Below are positions 12,247 to 24,160 of a DNA stretch of 64,000 nucleotides, piece after piece; positions within the stretch are counted from its first letter, which is position 1, and every line of letters begins with the position of its first letter. Made by a program: the position numbers and the translations under genes. The DNA is from Byssochlamys sp. IMV 00236 (Eukaryota > Ascomycota > Eurotiomycetes > Eurotiales > Thermoascaceae). The DNA lies in NCBI GenBank assembly GCA_001931875.2, contig MSJH02000544.1, positions 1 through 64,000 of the forward strand. Direction: 5' to 3'. A model generated the notes under the pieces. The model was not told the DNA's origin and did not search any database. It was given only the letters and a program-made list of their open reading frames with translations.

Positions 12247-14126
12247 GATCGGTGACGCAGACAGCCCAGGGGGTGGATTCAATTTCAGAGGGACGGGGAT
12301 CAGTCGACCGACGCAGCTTCGAGAAACTATGTAAACTAATTAGTAGTTGGCTAGCTAAGTTAGCCTTGGAGTAATTAATTCATGATCATGGAGGAGGAGC
12401 CCCATCTCCCGAGGAGCCGCGGATGACATAAGCGAGAGTCACACGTGACTTCTGTACAGGTGGGCTCTGCTGAGTCAGCATGATTAGCTGGCTTGTTTAT
12501 TTGTTTTATTATTTATTTTATTTGAGTTATTTGAGTTAGTACCAAGTACATCATCATCATCATCATTATTTTCTAGCATCCCTCCCTAGTCACTATGCAG
12601 TTAGTATCTCCTGTACTAATTGCAGAAAGTCATCACTAGCTAGTTCACTCCCAGTTAGTCTGTGACTTAGCCTGTCCATGAAGCGAAGCGAGCGCCGAAG
12701 AAGAAATCATGGAACTTCGGGAAGCGCCTCAGCCCTTCGACGGGCTGGCAGAGCTTATTAGATATTAGTTAGTCCATCTAGGGCAGATTCGATCATCTCC
12801 AACCTAAATAATAATATGATGTCTCGAGTACCTAGGTCCTAGGTAGGAATTCTGACTCTATCGTATCCCGAAAGTTTACTTTTGACACCTCGCGAGCCCT
12901 GGTTTCACGGAGACTAGCGGGTTTGCCCATCGAGATTAATTGATTGATTGATTGATTTCCTCTTGCTTCCCCCCCGATCGATGATTCAGATGCTGGTCAT
13001 GTAGATCGACTCCAAAGTAGCGAACTAAACGAAACACTGCCCACCTGCACCCGCACGGCCCCTGGGGGAAATGAAGCGCAACAGCAGGAACTAATTATAC
13101 TACTACTAACTACTACTAACTTACGGAGTACTACTAAGGCGTTCTCTCTGTGTCCCTTCCCTTCCCTTCTCTTTGACTGACTCCCCTCTCGTCCACTCGC
13201 CCCCTCTCTTTTTCCTTGTCCCTTTTCCCTTTTCCCTTGTTTCCCCCCAACCTATTCCATTAGTTATTGCCAGTAACTTAACTTAATCATCAGGCCCCTT
13301 GTGGCTATTATTTCTCTTTTTTCTCCTTCGTCTCCCCTCCTCCCCACGACGAGAAACGAATCCCACTTCGGGCTCGTCGTAGTCGATTTCGTAGCAGCAC
13401 ATCCGCCCCTCCTTCGTGACGTCCCTCTTTCCGATGTTGCTGTGAGTTTTCGATTTCTCGGCTCCTCCGCTCGTTTCACCCCCTTCGTTCCGTACAGCTG
13501 GCGTGGTTGTCAGTGCAGAAAGTAGAGAGAGAAAGTGTCAGTCTCGTCGGGGTTGCGATCTCTCTCACGGCCAGCACACACAAGCCCCTCTGGTTGGCCG
13601 CCACCCTCTCGATCCGCCACAACGCGTACCGTCCCCCGAGACGCCCGATCCGGATTCCTATCAACAACACAACGCACCGTCTTAGGGCCAAAGCAAAGCC
13701 TCACTCTCTCTTCTTTTCCCCGACCGCTGACTTTGCAGTCCGTCTGTCTTGTCGGCCCTGTGGGTTCGCTTTCCCCTTCGACGCCGCCATCCCGTCGAGA
13801 CGAAGATCAACCAACCCCCCTTCTGACGTGTTCGTCCTGTTGGTCATTTTCGTCCACACGGGTAGGGCTGCGCCGGCGTCTTTTGCGCCCGGAGCATCGA
13901 CACTCTCAATCGCTGGTCGGCTCACCATCATCGAGAAGTCGACAGGGGAAAAGAAGAAGTCTGCTGAAACAGGGAGTGCGCGTGGCAGGTGGATGATGGT
14001 ATTGGTGTAACACGTGGAACGAAGTGAGCAGCCTTTTCTTTTAACGAGACGACGTTGGGGTATCTACGGCAGCTCTGCCCTCGAGCCGGAGGACGAGAGA
14101 CTGCCTGAACCTGCTGCAGTTGCCGG
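12247..14126. other. shared promoter and long apsA leader
   Basis: This lies between the divergent cwc24 and apsA genes. From about 13140 to 13340 the plus strand is strongly pyrimidine-rich, the usual initiator context in Aspergillus. The stretch 13500-14010 is open in more than one frame but lacks a convincing start or domain. It also holds short repeats: (ATC)n near 12550, (ATTG)n near 12937-12956, and a doubled CCTAGGT at 12831-12844. Confidence 0.5.
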
Positions 14127-17100
14127 ATGGCGGCTTCGATCGCGGATCCTTCAATTGACTCGCGCGAGCGACGAGGCAGCGGTGCTGCTGTCGATTCCGC
14201 CATGGACGACCCATTCGTGTCCGCCTCGGACGAGGCGACGATTCCTCGCGACTCCCACCGGTATTCGACCTTCGATACGCAACTCTTCAGTCTGAACGCT
14301 TCTTCCCCGGCTCAGGCCAAGCGTGCCCTTGAGGCGCATCTGGCAGAGACGGAGAGGAGGCTGGAAGATGCGTCCCGTCTAGGGACGGCGCTGGTTCAGC
14401 AGCAGAAGGAGTTGTCCGACAAGCTCAAGGAGATAGAACACCAACAGGATGAAGGCGAAATTGGGCCGGAACTCCGCCAGAAACTCGTCGATCTAGAGAG
14501 AGAATACAATGAGATCGGTCGCGAGTCTGCGCGAGCCTTTCTGGCTCCGAAGCGTCTAGTGAGCGGTGCCGAAGAGAACGGGTTGGCTACGCCCTCTGTG
14601 GATCTGAAGGTATGCTTGAGCAATCGGGTGCTAAATCTCTTTGCGATTTTAACTCAGCGTTGCAGTCGCCAGCTAGTCCGGCGTTGTTCTCGGGTCAAGC
14701 GGTCAACTCTCCTTCCAAGGTCGTCAGTGTTCCATCGCGGAAACAGCGCAACCAACCGTCGAGCCGCATCCACGATATCGAATTTGCGACAGAAATCTCG
14801 ACTTCACTGCTTGCCCAGGTCCGGCAACTCCAAGCGCTTCTTGCGGAACGCGAGGAAACCCTGAAATCGGTCAATCTGGAGAAGTCGAGACTGGAGCTGG
14901 AAGCGGAGGGGTTCTCTCAGCGGATCCGCGCTCTCGACGAGAGTGAGCAACGCTACAAGGATGAGAACTGGAGCTTGGAAACGCAAACGCACGAGCTCAT
15001 GGCGGCCATCAAGGAGGCTGCGNNNNNNNNNNNNNNNNNNNNNNNNNNNNAACGCCGTGCAACGAGAGCTTGAGGAGCTGAAGCAGGTCAATGGCAAGCT
15101 GGCGGAAGAACAAGCCGCCGCACAAAAGGCTCACGATGCGGAGCTCCATCTTCTCCGCAGGAACCTGAGCGCTGGTGATGCTGAAAAGCTCACCTTGCAG
15201 GCCAAGGTTGATGAGTTGACCTCGCAGAACCAGGAGCTTGCTAAGGCTGTGGCCATGCGCTTGCGCCAGCAAGAAACCGACACTACGCACATGTTTACTC
15301 CTATCCACGAGCCTGAGATGCATGACCAGTCGACTCCGGAGAATTCGCCGCCAGTGTCGCCCAACAAGCCAACTCCTCGTCACAATCATCTGGAGTCCGA
15401 GACGCTGCGGTCTTCCCTGGGCCATGCTCATCGTATGATCCAAAACCTGAAGAGCAACATCCACAGGGAGAAGACGGAGAAGATCGAGCTGAAGCGCATG
15501 TTACAAGACGCCCGCGACGAGCTGGAGACACGCCGTCGTGAGGCCCAGGCGCCCCAGGCTGCTCCTAAGCGCTCCAACAGATTCAAGCAGGAGGCGTTCA
15601 AGAAGCCCCCGCGTCCCGAAATGTTGGGCCACGGAAAGCGCAGAACTGAGATCGAAATCGACGAACCAGACTGGGAGGACCATGTCAGCGAAGTCAGCCC
15701 TACCCGTTCAGCTGCATCAAGGAAACCAAACGGCTCTCCCGTTGTTAGTTCGACGACCGATCCCAGCTCTGCTTACCAGACTGCTACGGAAAATGATGAC
15801 GCCTTCGAGACCGCCCACGAACGTGAAACGACTACGGAGAGTGACGCTTTCCAGACCGGAATTGAGAGTATGGATGATGGCGAAACCACTGACGAGCTGA
15901 CTGAGACCGAGGACCGCCATGGAGGGTCGCTGCAGAGGCGGATGCCGTCTGCGCTCACACTCAGGCAAGCCGGAGACCGGACTTCCTTCCAGAGTACGGC
16001 TTCGACCTCTGCGGATGAGGACGAGGGGCCGTACTCGCCAATCCAGGCGCAACCACAACGCTACCGCTTGAAGATGAACAGAGGTGCCTTCAGGCGGATC
16101 CGTCCGTCTGGCGAAGCCCCAATGGCCTCGGAGAGTGACGCTGGTAGTGCGCGGGACTCTCCCGCGACGAGTTTCCAGGAGCTTGCAGCTCCAGCAGGCC
16201 AGAGCCTCTTTGCGGAGCTTGGAGAATTGGAGACGCCCGGCAGCGAAGGAGAGTTCGACCTTTCCGCACGCTCAAGAACGGCCTCTCTGGCTTCTACGTC
16301 TCGCTTTACGGCCGCATACGACTCTAGGCGACAATCAGAGGTGGAGATGCCTCCAGTACCTAGGCCTGTCATGGTAGATAGTGGAATGATGACGGAGCCA
16401 TGGGAGACAGCGTCAACAGCTGGAACTGCTACTGAGGGTTCCTCTACTCCTACCGCTCCCATGACGCCGCAGAAAGCAGACGAGCCCAGGTTGGTCAACT
16501 CGGCAACGCAATGGACGCCATTGAGGGCTTCCCCGGCACCGAACGGGGAACATCTGACAACCGTGCCCACCCCACCCAAGACGATATGGGATGAGACTCT
16601 TCCTGGCGTGCGCCGAGAGGTCGAGGATGGTGAATCGACCGCCCCTGAGCCACCAGCCATGGAAGTATCGCCGATTTTCGCAGAGGAGATCGTGCCAGCA
16701 GCGCCTACCATGCCCTCCTTGAGTCTCTCGTCAGTCTTCACTCAAACAACGGAGCCCGTACAGGTCGCGAAGCCCGAAGTCGCAGAACGCGAGACGCAGA
16801 CGCAGTCGGTACCCGAACTGATTGTGTCTCCCGTTTATACTGAGCAGACCGAACCCTCACCACCGTTGTCTCCAGAGGTACCCGTGCAATCCGTGCCTCA
16901 ACTTTCGTTCTCGACTATCCACTCAGCGGAAACAGTCCCAGTGCAGCCAGTCACCCCCTCTGTTGTTGTCAGTGGATTCAGTGCTATCGAGGAGGATTCC
17001 CCTGTTGGAAGACCAGCGACCGCAACGCAGGCTAAGAATGCAAGCCGCAACACAGCTGTGCTGGTTGCCCCTGATGCTGACGTCAAAGAAGACGCGAGCA

Positions 17101-18748
17101 AGGAGGAACCCACCCAGAAGGATGCAAACCTGCCTCTTGGTGATATCTCAGGAAACGCCGCTCTTCGTGACATGAAGTCTGCGCCCAAGTATGTTAATAC
17201 GGACCATGGAGCCCAGACGATTCTGTCATCCAGGCAGATTGACCAGCTGCTCTTGGACCGTGAAGCGGCACGATCTGTGTCTGCACCACCACCGTCCGAT
17301 CAGGCACGAGAAATCACGTCTGCTGCTGCTGCTGCTGCTGCTGCTACTCCCAAGGCAAAGGCCCCCGTCTCTCTCCACGAATCAGTGCCGACCCTCCAGC
17401 CAACGGCCAAGCGACCTGGCAGTGCCGCCAGCCAAAGATCTGCTACTGTCAATCACCCGCCGTTGCCCGCGGATCATCGCCATACGATTGCAGCTGCGCA
17501 GAAGGAGGGCGCCCAAAGCACTCCTGGAGCCATGGGTCCTCCTCTTGCCCCTGCCTCCGCCTACAAGCAGACGCGGCCACGTACCCCCAACGATCAGGCG
17601 TCGCAGACGACGAGTAACTCGAAATACACTTCTGTCCGTACAACTGGCACCCGGCGTGGGAGTCAGCTCTCTCGGAGGTCCTCCGTCTCATCCTTTGCTT
17701 CGGAGCTCAACGAACGGTTCAATATGAACAGCGATCCTATGCCAGCCAATCACGGTTACGGCCCTGGTACCGATCCTCGCATGATCCAAGCCATTACCCA
17801 AACTATGATTGGTGAATTCTTGTGGAAATATACTCGCAAGACAGTCGGGGGAGATATGTCGAACACGCGACATCGGCGGTACTTCTGGGTTCACCCGTAC
17901 ACGCGCACGCTGTACTGGAGCGAACAAGATCCTCAAACCGCCGGCAAGTCTGAACTCAAGGCTAAGAGTGTAGCTATTGAGGCTGTCCGAGTGATTGCCG
18001 ACGACAACCCTTACCCTCCCGGTCTGCACCGGAAGAGTCTGGAGGTGGTCACTCCTGGTAGACGGGTCAAGTTCACCGCAGCCACCAGCCAGCGACACGA
18101 GACCTGGTACAACGCGCTGTCCTATCTGTTGTTGCGTAGTAACGGTGACGACTCGGAAGAAAATGACAACATCACGTCGGATGACATCGATGAATTCAAT
18201 GTTAATTACCGTACCACATCTCGTCAGACCAATTCGCGGTTATCGTTCTCTTCATACAACAGTCGCACCGCTAGGAACACAATGAAACCGCGTGCTGGTT
18301 CCGCTATGTCGATGCGAACGGCGGCCACGCCGGGGCGTGCCTCGCCAGCGCTGAGCGCCCCGCAAGTTTCCACCGTTCGTGGCCCCGAACAAGCACGCTC
18401 CGCTTCTCGCTTAAGCACCGTGATCAATACGACGCTTCGAGGATCGTTTTCGAGCCTCAGGGGCAGACACAGTCATGTCGAGGACACGTATGACCCGACT
18501 GTTGCTGATCACGACAGCGCGGAGGACTTGAGACATGTGATTGAGAGACAAGAGCGCGAAGCGGACCGCTTGGAGAATGTCCGTGCCTGCTGTGATGGTG
18601 AGTGCAGAGGGATTTTCGACCCCTATGTATTGTTATTATTATGCTTTGGCATTTGGCTAACCATAGACTAGGTAAACACGATGTCAGTGCGCTCTCGAGG
18701 ACTAGCCGGTATAGCCCAAGGCTCAACCGGCATTCGCATCATCACTAG
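14127..18748 (+). CDS. apsA: ApsA/Num1-type cortical anchor with PH domain
   Basis: Three exons: 14127-14609, 14666-18597 (containing an assembly gap at 15023-15050) and 18672-18748. The introns are 56 and 74 bases, and the second join gives RACCDGKHDV near the C terminus. The product is about 1,496 residues. The N-terminal part is coiled coil (about 55-130 and 220-410). A long acidic, Ser/Thr/Pro-rich disordered middle follows, then a C-terminal PH domain (about 1205-1320, GEFLWKYTRKTVGG...RRYFWVHPYTRTLYWSE). This layout is that of Aspergillus ApsA and yeast Num1, which bind cortical membrane phosphoinositides through the PH domain and anchor dynein for nuclear migration, and mitochondria in yeast. 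An in-frame ATG at 14202 is an alternative start. The frame shifts by one across the N run, so the stated gap length is wrong. Confidence 0.92.
15023..15050. other. assembly gap of 28 N
   Basis: Unknown bases inside the apsA coiled-coil coding region. A complete codon ends at 15022 and a complete codon begins at 15051. Since 28 is not divisible by three, the real missing length must be a different, in-frame number. Confidence 0.99.
17321..17346 (+). repeat. GCT/TGC microsatellite coding poly-Ala in apsA
   Basis: An uninterrupted trinucleotide run encodes about nine alanines in the disordered part of ApsA. It is a likely site of length variation between strains. Confidence 0.85.
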
Positions 18749-19964
18749 AGTTGTCAATCCCTGTCGCAAGACTCCCGTCATCTCACACGGACCTTTCAAC
18801 ATAATTTTCATTGTGGTATTCATGACTAGATTATTGGGCCAGACTGCGCTGTTCTACTAGCGACGAGTTTCCTTTGTGCACTTTTTGTGCGTCATGCATC
18901 GCTCTCGTTTCCTCGTTTCATCTGGAAGCAAATGGAGTTTCTCGGTATCCGAGGTTACCGCATCAATATATCTTGTTCTTTTTTAATTTTTTTCTTGGGC
19001 TCGGGGATTTTTGAAATTGCTCGCACACCGGGCTCTTCTCCATGTCATTGATAACTCTTCCATCACTTCCGCCACCTCATCTCCCATCACCTCTATCCCC
19101 GCTCCTAATCGGTTCGGTGTCTGGCTAAGTGCCTTTCGTTTTGCTTTAATACCTATAGTGACTCCAAAAAAGACGACCGCAGACTTTCCTATGTTGACTA
19201 TCCTATCGTCTTCGAGACCTCAAGGTCTTGCCATTCTCTAATCGAGCTTCATTTTCGTTTCTATTTCAATGTTCGGATCTTTCTACAGCCAACTACTCCT
19301 TGTATTTTTTTCGTCTACTTAAGCTAGTGAATCTGTAATGAAAGTGAGGTTGACACTTGTGGTGGAACATCTGGAATTGTCGTCGTAGACGAGTGTAACT
19401 AGTTAGTAAATAACTTAGCTTGATCAGAACATTTGCTGGGACATTAGTTAGTTAACTATGCCTCTCTAATAATGTAACCTCCTTCGCCTCTAAATGATGA
19501 TAATAATAACAAATAGTTGGAGACGGCTATCAAGTTACATAATCGGTGAAATACCGGATTCGGCAAATCCCCGGAGACTTTTTATTTAGTATCCGAACGG
19601 AGAGAGATAAGAAGAGAGACCCACTGACATCGCAGTCTTGTCCTGGCTTCGAAGACTGGAGGAAGAAGAGGTGGAATATCTATCGCGTCTATTGAGCTGC
19701 CTTCAAGGGCCAAGCAGGGTAAGAGAGGAAAAGTCCAGCTCATCTGATTCACCACATCTTTCTTTTGCTTAAATTTCAGCCCCCAGAAATCCAGCTTTGA
19801 TTTCTGATCATAACAGAAACACCTTCCGATCCCTAGTCGGTATACTTTGTAGTCAAAGACCACGACGGGATCTTTTAACTTTCACTTGATTCGAATTGGA
19901 TAAACAAGGATTGGAAAGGATCATTTCGCTTCGGCGTGAGCCCGCGTGCAGAGGAAATAAAATC
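18749..19964. other. intergenic, 3' flank of apsA and upstream of methyltransferase
   Basis: No frame with a recognisable product. The proximal part is the probable apsA 3' UTR, and the distal part should hold the promoter of the methyltransferase gene. Nothing else was recognised. Confidence 0.5.
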
Positions 19965-21336
19965 ATGGCATCCGAAGGATACCCTACCGTCTGGGAGCGC
20001 GTCGTGGCTCTCTTTGATCCTGCTCCGTTGCTTTGGAGGTCATCTTTTGGTATGTCGAATGATCCTCCCTTTCTTACTAGTTGTTTCCATATAGTATGGG
20101 ATCACTGTCGTGTTGTTATAGCTGAGTCTTATTCGCGTCATGTCCTTCGATAATGTGTATCGAAATATGGATGACGACGACGACGTACTTGTGACTCATG
20201 CTGTTTTGCATATCTATAATGGTTGCAATTTCTCTCTCCGTTTACTCTGTGATCAATATCCCAATGGTTGGATTAGTTCACTAACTAACATGCAATAAAT
20301 AACAGAGTACTTCCGCATCTGTCTGGAAGCTGTATTCCTGCGTGGAGAACTGTTCTCGCCGATATTCAGGACTGCAAAGCTTCGCGATGAGGCGTTTGGG
20401 AGGTTCTGGTTGAAGTTTTCTGGTAAGCTGATTGATTCTCTCTCTAATCTAGTAGTGTTTCTTTTTTTGGTTCCAGTAATATTTTTATTTTTGGCCAATG
20501 ATGAGGTTCGACTTTCTTTTATAGCCTCTGTTCTTGTCTTTTCCAAAGCTGGGATCCTCAACCTTGTCAAGCCTTCTTCTCCATTTCCCTTACCTCCCCT
20601 TCAACTTATCCTTGATATACAAAACAAAACTGTATCAAAAGACCGAAATACTAACCATACCACCACAGCCGTCGATCCCACCGCACCCCCCAAACCACCA
20701 CAAGGCTCCGCAGCCCTCATCCCACCACTTCTCGCGCGAGCATCAGGAACCGTCCTCGACATCGGCCCCGGCAGCGGGACCCAAATCCCCTTACTCAAAG
20801 ACGTCACTACCATCCAGACAATCTACGGCGCCGAACCCTGTATCGGCCTACACAACGAGCTCCGCTCACGTATCCTGGCCGCGAACCTGCAGGATAAATA
20901 CCGTGTCTTGCACTGCGGTGCTCAAAAAGAGACTTTGATTCCTGCTCTCGAGAACGCCGGCGTAGACGTTTCCTGTCCTGCCATCTTCGATACGATCCTC
21001 TGTGTTCGTGTCCTCTGCTCCATTCCAGATCCAGACCGCACTATCGCCGATCTGTATGATCTGCTCAAACCCGGTGGTCAGCTTCTTGTGACGGAACATG
21101 TGGTGAATCCAGGGTGGAGATCCAAGGGGAGTATCCTTGCGCGGTTGGCGCAGGCGGTTTATGAATTGCTGGGATGGGGCTTCTTCATGGGCGATTGTCA
21201 TATGAATCGTGATACGGCGAGATCGTTGCGTAATGCGGCGGAGAAGGATGGAGGGTGGGAATTGGTGGAGTTGGAGGAGCATTTTTGGTGGTCGCCTATT
21301 ATGTATATCTCGGGACGGTTGGTGAAGAAGGCTTAA
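19965..21336 (+). CDS. METTL7-like SAM-dependent methyltransferase
   Basis: Exons 19965-20049, 20306-20422 and 20669-21336 give 289 residues. The two introns (256 and 246 bases) are long for this window but have clean GTATGT/GTAAGC donors and CAG acceptors, and both joins keep frame (SSFEYFRIC and LKFSAVDPT). Motif I of class I methyltransferases is plain (GTVLDIGPGSGTQIPLL). A post-motif block, FDTILCVRVLCSIPDPDRTI, is followed by LKPGGQLLVTEHV. The C-terminal DCHMNRDT and EEHFWWSPIMYISG segments resemble the METTL7/type-11 group, whose animal members are associated with membranes. The substrate is unknown. A hydrophobic N terminus may tie it to a membrane. Confidence 0.85.
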
Positions 21337-21591
21337 GATTGAAATGAAAAAAAATAGGAAAAAGTTTACTTTTCTTTCTTGGATGAATTGATTGATTTCG
21401 TGCGTTTATTATATGTTCTATACGATATGGGTATCTTCTATGATCTGAACTATAATATAGAACTCGAAGTGAAGTAAAGTAACGAAAATAATGACCAGCG
21501 CCGCTGGTTTATACAGAGTATGATACATAGTGTTGATGATAACAGCCCAATATTGATCATTAGCTCATAGCGTGTCGCATATATTGTCGTT

Positions 21592-23205
21592 TCAACAAGG
21601 CTTCGGTCGTCCGGGTGGCCACCAATCGAAGAGGTCCAGAGCCTCTGATGTCCAGGGACCCTTTTCCTCGTTTTTGCTTTCGGGTTGCTCCGACAACGTC
21701 GGTCTTGCGATTGCTCTGTTTCCGTCACTGCTTCTTAAGGCTGTTGGATCCGAGACTGTTTTGCGGAATGTCTTTGGGGATTTTCTCGGTGGATGACGAG
21801 ATGACAGGACTGGATCTCTGACTGGGGCCTTTGGACTCGATGGTCGGTTTCGCTGCACAGTATTTGATTCAGGAACAGCAACATGGTTGGTGATAGTGCT
21901 ATGCTGTTTGCTGAGAGGAGGAGGACGGGGTGGATTAGGCGGAGAGGAGTCAGTCACCGGATGGGGTGGAATCGAATAGAGAGCAGTCCTTCGTTGATCC
22001 GACGAGGACTTTAGTTCCCTTGTAGTATCTGAACTTGCGGGGCGATTCGGGGATTGCTCATCGATCATCTCATCGAGTACAAACAAGGTCGAGTCTGAGG
22101 GGTCAAATTCAGCTTGAGCTGGGGTATTAAGTGTAGTATCGTTATCGTTATGCTGGGTTGGCAACGAAGTGTTTTTCGCAGCAGGTGCATCACGCGTCTG
22201 CATCTGCGCCAGCGACTCGACTACTGGAGCTTTGTCTGCCCTTTTTGCTGCTGCTTCCAACAGCTCCATATACATTAATTTCTTCCGTGGTTTTGCGCTG
22301 GATAAGCGAAGTGCATTGATAGGAGCATCAGGGATGGGTTTCTTCGAAGCGGGCCCCGATGTGAATGACGAGGCTTTGGTTGAGGATGTTTTCGTTGTGT
22401 CGGGCTGCTTGTTCGGTCGATTTTCCGGCGCGGTGGCCGGGACGGGGAGATCTTTTCTCGAAGAATGTCTAGCATTTGTATCTTCTTTATTAAGCCGATT
22501 CGTTGGGATCGGATTTGTCTTTGTAGGTGTTGCCTGCGGCGTTGGTGCATCAAGGTCAATCACCACAGGCCGACTGCGGATCTGCTGGTTGGGGTTCTTC
22601 CTGTGAAGTATAACGTCTTCTGACGGTAGTGGTTTCGGCCGTTTCGCGGGCCTTTCAAACGGCTCATTTTCATCATGCTGCTGTGGTGGCTGCGCATGGC
22701 GTTGCTCGTACGGTGACTTGGGAGTGATTGACCGTCCAATGGGGGTTCTCTTGATGCCCAGAAGCTCGTTCAACGACTTGAGCGGGTTCTGTGACCCTGC
22801 AGTAGACCTGGGTATCGAAGACTGTGGAGTGGAATTGTCATGCTGTGGAGATCCTTGCGATGTCTTATTCTTTTCGAACAGCCCAGACAAATCCGTCTGC
22901 GTCTTCTCTATACACTCCCCAACCTGGATCAGAACGCCCTTGTCCAATTCCATCTCGTCCCCATCTTGTATCTCGTCACTCTCCCGCCAATGCAGGTCTC
23001 CGATGAAATTCCCGGGGGTGTCGTACACCATAACCCGTTTGTTGAACGTGTGAAACCGAAGGAAGCCATCGTGCCATCGCTTTGCCTTGCGCCTGAGGTC
23101 GTGGGAGTAGAGACAGCGAAACTTGATCACAGGCGCTGTATTCTGGGTCAGAGGCGTCGACAAGCCAGGCGTGCTGCGTACTGCTGAAGAAAAGGGCGTC
23201 GACAT
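21592..23205 (-). CDS. DUF2439 (ZGRF1/Mte1/Dbl2-type) protein
   Basis: An intronless gene of 537 residues. The N-terminal domain (about residues 26-100: APVIKFRCLYSHDLRRKAKR, HDGFLRFHTFNKRVMVYD, then GDLHWRE) is DUF2439. This domain is found at the start of animal ZGRF1 and makes up the core of yeast Mte1 and fission yeast Dbl2, which work with the Mph1/Fml1 helicase at recombination intermediates. The rest is low-complexity and basic, with a conserved-looking C-terminal WTSEALDLFDWWPPGR. I infer a nuclear DNA-repair role by domain only. The ATG at 23205 lies just ahead of the domain. Confidence 0.8.
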   Translation of the reverse strand: MSTPFSSAVRSTPGLSTPLTQNTAPVIKFRCLYSHDLRRKAKRWHDGFLRFHTFNKRVMVYDTPGNFIGDLHWRESDEIQDGDEMELDKGVLIQVGECIEKTQTDLSGLFEKNKTSQGSPQHDNSTPQSSIPRSTAGSQNPLKSLNELLGIKRTPIGRSITPKSPYEQRHAQPPQQHDENEPFERPAKRPKPLPSEDVILHRKNPNQQIRSRPVVIDLDAPTPQATPTKTNPIPTNRLNKEDTNARHSSRKDLPVPATAPENRPNKQPDTTKTSSTKASSFTSGPASKKPIPDAPINALRLSSAKPRKKLMYMELLEAAAKRADKAPVVESLAQMQTRDAPAAKNTSLPTQHNDNDTTLNTPAQAEFDPSDSTLFVLDEMIDEQSPNRPASSDTTRELKSSSDQRRTALYSIPPHPVTDSSPPNPPRPPPLSKQHSTITNHVAVPESNTVQRNRPSSPKAPVRDPVLSSRHPPRKSPKTFRKTVSDPTALRSSDGNRAIARPTLSEQPESKNEEKGPWTSEALDLFDWWPPGRPKPC

Positions 23206-24160
23206 GGCCGACCAAGGTCGTCTGCCTCGTCAAGATCATTCCTGGAGCTCTTGAGGTTTCTCGCGCTGCGGGGGACGTGTCGACGCGTCGGGCCAAGAAG
23301 CGATCGGTCTAACAGAAATTAATGTCAGCCACTTAAGTTAACTGATCCACGGAAAATGGCGGCTCTAACCTTAGTTCTGTCACTAAAAATTGCCGTGGGC
23401 CTGAATTGGGACCTTTCGAGAGTAGAGTAGAGTCAAAGGAGTATTTGGTTAACTATCCCCAGAGCTGCTTCTGTTGAAATGTTCAAGCTAGAGTCTGCCA
23501 GCAAAGCCCACCGGGACAGACGCTTCGATAGACAATCCGGTAGTTAGTAGTACAGTAATTAATTAATCAACTAAATAACGTCTCTCAGCCACTTTTCTGT
23601 ACCACTCGAAATACCATCCTGCCCCTCACCTAGTAATAATAGCCTCAAGCCAAAAACGAGCCCCTTCAACCGGATGGGATGCTCCGCTTTTCGATTGCTG
23701 TCAGCGACTGAGCGCCTGTTAGCACTCAGCGATCGACACAATCTGTACTCTTATCCCACGCGCGATATTCTTCCGGAGCGAACAAGAGATTATAGAATCA
23801 CCCACGCATGTTGGCGGCTGAGAGCCTCGTGGTGGACCGGCAGAAGGCGGTGCTTTGCATGGGGCCTGTCCATAACTAAGTAAACGCCTCTTCCACCTAG
23901 TCTACAGCCTCGCGGTCTCTCTCTCTCTCTTTCTCTCTTCTCTCTCCCAGCGTGGCTGCGCCGTTTGACCAAGTGACATAACTATCTAGCTGTTGCCTTG
24001 AAGCTTCAAAGACACCAGTCCCGCGCCAAATTTCTGCTCTATCCGGGTGTTCTGGTACTGTGCATACATCGTCGACCTTCCCCGCAGTGTCCAGAAGTAC
24101 TTGGGTACCCTTTAGCTTTTTTTTTTCTTTTTGCGTGAGCATTCTCACCAGCAAGACACA
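23206..24160. promoter_or_regulatory. divergent intergenic region
   Basis: This separates the DUF2439 gene (-) from the BAR-SH3 gene (+). It contains a (CT)n pyrimidine tract at about 23916-23948 and a poly-T run near 24117-24125, close to the BAR-SH3 start. No gene is visible. Confidence 0.5.

Noticed and set aside
12247..12282. Longer cwc24 start giving an N terminus with PPPG
   Set aside because: The codon at 12282 is TTG. The first ATG is at 12246 and begins a sequence that leads directly into the expected acidic/basic N-terminal region.
13507..14010. Overlapping open frames of 150-167 codons upstream of apsA
   Set aside because: They overlap each other in different frames, lack a proper ATG at their ends and show no domain. 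They are explained by base composition of the long leader.
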